Translations under genes and position numbers: made by a program
Part shown: piece after piece, positions 60,456-64,000 of the stretch
Layout: each line of letters opens with the position of its first letter
How positions within the stretch are numbered: position 1 is the first letter of the stretch
From: Oscillospiraceae bacterium
GTDB taxonomy: Bacteria > Bacillota > Clostridia > Oscillospirales > Oscillospiraceae
Reading direction: 5' to 3'
Assembly (NCBI GenBank): GCA_902779945.1
Contig: CACZDN010000001.1
Coordinates: 124,001-188,000 of the forward strand
DNA length: 64,000 nt
The notes under the pieces: model-generated
Database searches by the model: none
Seen by the model: the letters and a program-made list of their open reading frames with translations, nothing else
Told to the model about the DNA's origin: nothing

Positions 60456-60520
60456 ATCCATCCTCCGGATTTCGCCGGGGGGCAGAGCTTGAACGGCTCT
60501 GCCCCCCGCAGATGATGCTC

Positions 60521-61447
60521 TTAGTTCAGCGCGTCGATCGCCGCCCGGGCGTGCTCGGCGAAGAGCGTCTGAATATCCTCCAGCTCGCCGAGACCGCGCA
60601 GGACGCACACGACTTCAAAGCCCGCGCCCTCGAACACGCTTTTCCAGCTGTCCTCCTCGTCGCCCGCCATGTCGTTGTTGGCGTGGTCACCGGCGACGAT
60701 CATGAGCGGTTCGAGCACGACGCGCCTGTACCCGCCGCTCTGCACCGCGGCGAGCACGTCGTACACGGACGGCTCCGCCTCCACGGTGCCGATGTAACAG
60801 TTCGTACAGCCCTTGTCGCGGAGCACCTGCTGCATCCTGGCGTAGACGGCGTTGGAGTCCGCCTCGGTGCCATGGCCCATGAAGCAGACCGCGGTCTTGC
60901 CGTCGTCATATTCCCGGGTCGCCGCGACGATGGCGTCCGCCACGCGGGAGAAATCGTCGTCGCTCGTGAGCAGGGGGTCACCCAGGGAGACCCGCTCAAA
61001 CGCGTCGGCGTAAGAGGCGAGCTCATCCATGAGGTCGTTGTACTCAAAACCGTCCATCAGATGCGTCGGCTGCACGACGAGGGTTTTGACCCCGTTGGCG
61101 GCCGCGCGCTCGAGCGCCTCGCCCACATTGTCGATGCACTCGCCGTCGCGGGATTTCACGTGGTCGATGATGATCTGGCTCGTAAAGCCGCGGCGCACGC
61201 TCCAATCGGGAAACGCGGCCGCGAGCGCACCCTCGATCCCGCCGATGGTCAGGCGGCGGCTGTCGTTGAAGCTCGTGCCGAAGCTCACGACAAGCAGCTC
61301 GTTCTCACCGATGCCGTCGGCGTTGCGCGGATCGTCGAGCGCAGCGTCGCCGGTTTCATAGTTCTCCCCGTCCTCCGCGAGCGCGCAAACGGAAAGCGCC
61401 GAGAAAAGCACGGAGACGATCAGCAGACAGACAAGCAGTTTTTTCAT
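60521..61447 (-). CDS. cbiK: Exported sirohydrochlorin cobaltochelatase, CbiK-like
   Basis: 308 residues from MKKLLVCLLI (GGAGG 5-6 nt upstream) with a signal peptide (cleavage near ALA-EDG). The chelatase part has LLVVSFGTSFNDSR (residue 79 on), VVQPTHLMDGFEYNDL with the first active-site histidine, FMGHGTEADSN, GTVEAEPSV and MIVAGDHANNDMAGDE with the second. CbiK inserts cobalt into sirohydrochlorin. An exported form is known in Desulfovibrio (CbiKP). First gene of the cob operon, right after the riboswitch. Confidence 0.9.
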   Translation of the reverse strand: MKKLLVCLLIVSVLFSALSVCALAEDGENYETGDAALDDPRNADGIGENELLVVSFGTSFNDSRRLTIGGIEGALAAAFPDWSVRRGFTSQIIIDHVKSRDGECIDNVGEALERAAANGVKTLVVQPTHLMDGFEYNDLMDELASYADAFERVSLGDPLLTSDDDFSRVADAIVAATREYDDGKTAVCFMGHGTEADSNAVYARMQQVLRDKGCTNCYIGTVEAEPSVYDVLAAVQSGGYRRVVLEPLMIVAGDHANNDMAGDEEDSWKSVFEGAGFEVVCVLRGLGELEDIQTLFAEHARAAIDALN

Positions 61448-61457
61448 GGTGTCCTCC

Positions 61458-61492
61458 AAAAAAGAATTCCCGTCTGCCGGAGGGCGGACGGG
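61458..61492 (-). terminator. Riboswitch-controlled terminator before cbiK
   Basis: CCCGTC-C-GCC-CTCC-GGC-A-GACGGG hairpin (61469-61492), then AATTC and TTTTTT (61458-61463), just before the cbiK ribosome binding site. Its place after the aptamer suggests transcription termination when cobalamin is bound. Confidence 0.75.
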
Positions 61493-61559
61493 CAACACAA
61501 AGAAAGCCAGGCCGTCAAGACGGCGCGGCTTCATGCGGCGATTTCCGGTTCCGGCAGAA

Positions 61560-61690
61560 ACGCGGCAGCTTTCAGGTAATCTGACTTATCCGCGCACTGA
61601 CAGACGCGGCATCACAGTGACCGACTCGCGGGGCCTCGCACCCCATTCCCCCTGCCGCCCGAAGCGGCGAAAGACTGCCCGATATTCGGT
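61560..61690 (-). ncRNA. Cobalamin riboswitch
   Basis: On the minus strand the leader carries GGGGGAATGGGGTGCGAGG (matching the GGGAA...GGTG core), GGTCACTGTGATGCC (the ACTGTGA core) and GTCAGATTACCTGAAAG, a variant of the B12 box. These conserved blocks occur in order and at normal spacing. It is placed 69 nt before the terminator and controls the cob operon. Confidence 0.88.
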
Positions 61691-61697
61691 TGCCCCC

Positions 61698-61726
61698 ATG
61701 ATACCGCAAGCCCGGCGTTTTGTCAA
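61698..61726 (-). promoter_or_regulatory. Promoter of the cobalamin operon
   Basis: TTGACA (61721-61726), 17 nt, TATCAT (61698-61703) on the minus strand. Transcription would start near 61690, at the 5' side of the aptamer. Confidence 0.88.
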
Positions 61727-61733
61727 TCGCGCC

Positions 61734-61773
61734 GAAAAAAACAGGAGGCCGCCCCGTTCGGGACGGTCTCCTG
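61734..61773 (-). terminator. Terminator after tctA
   Basis: CAGGAG-A-CCGTCCC-gaac-GGGGCGG-C-CTCCTG (61742-61773, with small mismatches) followed by seven T on the minus strand. It insulates the cob promoter just downstream from tctA read-through. Confidence 0.85.
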
Positions 61774-61793
61774 CGAAAAGCGCGGGACGCGGA

Positions 61794-63347
61794 TCAGTCG
61801 TTGTCGACGTCGAGGTCGACCGGCTGCTTGTCGTCGGGGTCGACGCCGGTGGCCTCCTTTTCGGCCTTCTTCTCCAGCTTGTTCATGAAGATGGGGGAGA
61901 GGATGCCGACGATGCACAGGGCGATCAGCACCCAGCACACCACGGAGGAGAACAGGACGCTCACGCTGCCGCGCGAGGTCCTGAGCGCGTTTCGAAGCCC
62001 CTTCTCGCCGATGGGGCCGAGGATCAGCGCCAGCACGACGGCGGCGGTGTTGAGATCGAGCTTGCGCATCAGGTAGCCCAGCACGCCGAAGGACAGCATG
62101 ACGACGATGTCCATGATGTTCTTGTGGATGGCGTAGGAGCCGACGAAGCACAGCACCGTGACGCAGGGGATGAGGATGGCGTCGGACAGGCGGGAGATCT
62201 GCGCAAAGCCGCGGCAGCCCAGAAGGCCGATGCCCAGCATGAAAAACTGGACGAGCACGAAGCCCGCAAAGAAGGTGTAGGTCATGGAGGCGTACTTGCC
62301 GAAGAGCTCGGGGCCCGGGGTGAGGCCCTGGATGACCAGGCCGCCCATGAGCACGGCGGTGACGGATTCGCCCGGGATACCGAGGGTGAGCGTCGGGATC
62401 AGCGAGCCGCCGGTGACGGCGTTGTTGGCCGCCTCGGAGCCGGCCACGCCCTCGATGGAGCCCTTGCCGAACATCTCCTTATGCTTGGAGAACTGGCGGG
62501 AGGTGTTGTAGCCCAAAAAGCACGCGATGGACGCGCCCGCGCCGGGGAGGATGCCGATGAGGTTGCCGATGATCCAGGAGCGCAGGATGGTGGGGCGCAG
62601 GATCTTGCGCTCGTCGCGGCTGAGACTCATCTTGTCGGTGAACTTGGTGGCCTGGGCGCGGGCCTTGATCTTCTTCTCGGCGAGGATGAACACCTGGCTC
62701 ATGGAGAACAGGCCGATGAGCGCGCAGGTGGTGTTGATGCCCTCGGCGAAGTAGGAGCTCGGCATGAAGCGCTTGACGCCGGTGATCGGGTCGAGTCCGA
62801 TGGTGGACAGCAGCAGGCCGAGCGCGCCGGACATGAGGCCCTTGATCATGGACTTGGAGGACACGCCCGCGATGATCGTGAGGCCGAAGATCGAGAGCCA
62901 GAAGTATTCCGCCGACATGAACTTGAGCGTGAGCTTTGCCAGCAGCGGGGAGAAGAAGTACAGTGACACGCAGCTCAGAAGTCCGCCCCAGAAGGAGGCG
63001 TAGCATGCGGTGAACAGCGCCTTGCCCGCCTGGCCGCGCTGGGTCATCTGGTAACCCTCGATCGCGGTGGCGGCGGAGGCCGGGGTGCCGGGGGTATGGA
63101 TCAGGATGGCGGAGATCGACCCGCCGAAGATCGCGCCGCAGTAGATGGCGCCGAGGACGATGAGACCGGTCTCCGGCTTCATGGTGAAGGTCATCGGCAG
63201 CATGAGCGCGACGCCCATCGCCGCGGACAGGCCGGGCATACAGCCGATCACGATGCCCATGGCGACGCCGCCGGCCATCATCAGAAGGTTAATGGGAGTC
63301 AGGGCGTTGAGGAAGCCCGCGCCCATCAGCGATAAGGTATCAAGCAT
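61794..63347 (-). CDS. tctA: Tripartite tricarboxylate transporter large membrane subunit
   Basis: 517 residues with about 12 membrane segments, the normal TctA size. TctA marks: GVAMGIVIGCMPGLSAAMGVALMLP (residue 26 on), GSISAILIHTPGTPASAATAIEG, GILPGAGASIACFLGYN and GSEAANNAVTGGSLIPTLTLGIPGE. Works with TctB and a periplasmic-type TctC binding protein to import carboxylates. The C-terminal tail (DPDDKQPVDLDVDND) is acidic. AAGGAGG precedes the start. Confidence 0.94.
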   Translation of the reverse strand: MLDTLSLMGAGFLNALTPINLLMMAGGVAMGIVIGCMPGLSAAMGVALMLPMTFTMKPETGLIVLGAIYCGAIFGGSISAILIHTPGTPASAATAIEGYQMTQRGQAGKALFTACYASFWGGLLSCVSLYFFSPLLAKLTLKFMSAEYFWLSIFGLTIIAGVSSKSMIKGLMSGALGLLLSTIGLDPITGVKRFMPSSYFAEGINTTCALIGLFSMSQVFILAEKKIKARAQATKFTDKMSLSRDERKILRPTILRSWIIGNLIGILPGAGASIACFLGYNTSRQFSKHKEMFGKGSIEGVAGSEAANNAVTGGSLIPTLTLGIPGESVTAVLMGGLVIQGLTPGPELFGKYASMTYTFFAGFVLVQFFMLGIGLLGCRGFAQISRLSDAILIPCVTVLCFVGSYAIHKNIMDIVVMLSFGVLGYLMRKLDLNTAAVVLALILGPIGEKGLRNALRTSRGSVSVLFSSVVCWVLIALCIVGILSPIFMNKLEKKAEKEATGVDPDDKQPVDLDVDND

Positions 63348-63362
63348 AATTCCCGCCCTCCT

Positions 63363-63821
63363 TTACTTTTGCATGGCCTTGATCACGGTGCCCACAGGCA
63401 GCTTCACGCCCAGGAAGCGCTGGAACGCGAAGTAGATGAGTCCCACGATCACGGCGACGGTGATAACGGTGAACAGCGGCGGCACCCTGAGAAACAGCAG
63501 GACCGCCAGCATGAAGATCACGGTGGAGATATAGAAGCCGAAGAAGTAGATGCAAACGAGATAGAGGATGGTCGCGGCGAGGCAGACGAAAAACTGCCTG
63601 GCCTGGAAGCCGGCGAACACCTCGTCCACGCCGCTCTCGACGCCGAATCTTTTTGCGGCGACCAGCATCTGCACGAGGTACAGGGTAGTCAGGCCGAAAA
63701 GCAGGATGATGGTAAAGCGCGGGTAGGTCTGGCTGGAAGCCTTGAGCTTGGTCATGTGGTAGTAGAAGAAGCCACAGACGGCGTACATGAACAGGACGAC
63801 GCCGATGTCTGTCTTTTTCAT
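63363..63821 (-). CDS. tctB: Tripartite tricarboxylate transporter small membrane subunit
   Basis: 152 residues from MKKTDIGVVLF, four membrane segments, TctB fold. The only good ribosome binding site (AAGGAGG) is 15 nt from this ATG; a TTG two codons earlier (63827) has 9-nt spacing and may be the true start, or the short GGGA-ctg-TCCC stem between them shortens the distance. The tail (VKLPVGTVIKAMQK) is usual. Precedes tctA by 15 nt. tctC would be outside the window. Confidence 0.9.
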   Translation of the reverse strand: MKKTDIGVVLFMYAVCGFFYYHMTKLKASSQTYPRFTIILLFGLTTLYLVQMLVAAKRFGVESGVDEVFAGFQARQFFVCLAATILYLVCIYFFGFYISTVIFMLAVLLFLRVPPLFTVITVAVIVGLIYFAFQRFLGVKLPVGTVIKAMQK

Positions 63822-63964
63822 TTTCAAGGGACAGTCCCTCCTTAAACTCTCTTCTCTCACTTTCCCGTTCTCCCTGTCATTCTGAGGAGCAAAGCGACGA
63901 AGGATCTGAAAGCTCCTTCGCTGATGCAAAACGATGACACGAGAGACTGAACAGTTGCTTCTTT

Positions 63965-63993
63965 CAAAGAAAGGGCAGGATGAACCTGCCCTT
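63965..63993 (-). terminator. Probable terminator of the gene upstream of tctB
   Basis: AAGGGCAGG and CCTGCCCTT around 5 nt (63971-63993), followed by TCTTTG on the minus strand. The next 140 nt to tctB contain a dispersed repeat (GTCATTCTGAGGAGCAAAGC at about 63876) and no gene. Confidence 0.5.
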
Positions 63994-64000
63994 ACTTATA

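Noticed and set aside
63830..64000. tctC gene upstream of tctB
   Set aside because: The 140 nt before tctB contain only a repeat and a hairpin; no binding-protein coding sequence reaches the window.
1..64000. CRISPR arrays, tRNA or rRNA genes, transposases, phage genes
   Set aside because: I saw no regular spacer-repeat pattern, no cloverleaf or rRNA sequence, and no protein of those families in any frame; small RNAs without known motifs would escape reading by eye.

Overview
The window reads as a stretch of a high-GC, strictly anaerobic Firmicute, most like gut Clostridia of the Oscillospiraceae type (inference from gene content, AGGAGG ribosome binding sites, TTGACA/TATAAT promoters and MarR/TetR/SorC style regulators; no rRNA or other phylogenetic marker lies here). 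Almost all DNA is coding, mostly in long minus-strand operons with 1-4 nt start/stop overlaps. No tRNA, rRNA, CRISPR array, transposase or prophage gene was seen.

Layout. 1-7.9 kb: end of a secreted protein, a DUF4364 regulator with asnA, an unknown clostridial protein, two exported metallophosphoesterases behind a radical SAM gene, and a peroxide-sensing ohrR-type/glutathione peroxidase pair with a clear operator. 8.3-27 kb: a molybdenum block. A minus-strand operon (8319-17135) encodes an aldehyde oxidoreductase of the xanthine oxidase family with accessory proteins matching the set known in Desulfovibrio as DVU_1553, 1555, 1556, 1557 and 1558; next to it are a G3E-like GTPase and a TrsS-like radical SAM protein, a molybdopterin-binding protein, modABC, a permuted XdhC maturation factor, a phosphatase-HD fusion and a MobA-like/ModE-like fusion. 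27.2-37.7 kb: a divergent AI-2 (Lsr) locus, lsrACDB-lsrF on minus and lsrR-lsrK-cupin-RbsD/FucU-like-AEC transporter on plus. 38.2-42 kb: corA, a TetR gene and a small redox group (nitroreductase, radical SAM, flavin reductase). 42.2-61.7 kb: one anaerobic cobalamin operon of 21 genes running from a cobalamin riboswitch at about 61.6 kb down to a terminator at 42.2 kb, starting with an exported cobaltochelatase, a two-repeat exported protein and a BtuFCD-type transporter. 61.8-64 kb: tctBA of a tripartite tricarboxylate-type transporter, cut by the window edge.

How it fits together. The Mo block joins molybdate uptake (modABC), cofactor handling (MoeA-like, MobA-like, XdhC) and the cofactor-dependent enzyme with its own electron-transfer partners; the remaining accessory genes have no proven reaction and are the best candidate for poorly described biology. 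The Lsr locus imports, phosphorylates and degrades AI-2 but lacks lsrG, with a cupin and an RbsD/FucU-like protein in its place. The cob operon covers most of the anaerobic pathway but lacks cbiL, the uroporphyrinogen methyltransferase/precorrin-2 steps and a corrinoid adenosyltransferase, which must lie elsewhere.

Structure beyond genes: six copies (one halved) of a roughly 130-167 bp miniature inverted-repeat element occur, two of which supply a stop codon to a neighbouring gene; five consecutive hairpins precede modA; and an AT-rich decamer, TTATGTAAAC, recurs five times on the same strand inside GC-rich genes.
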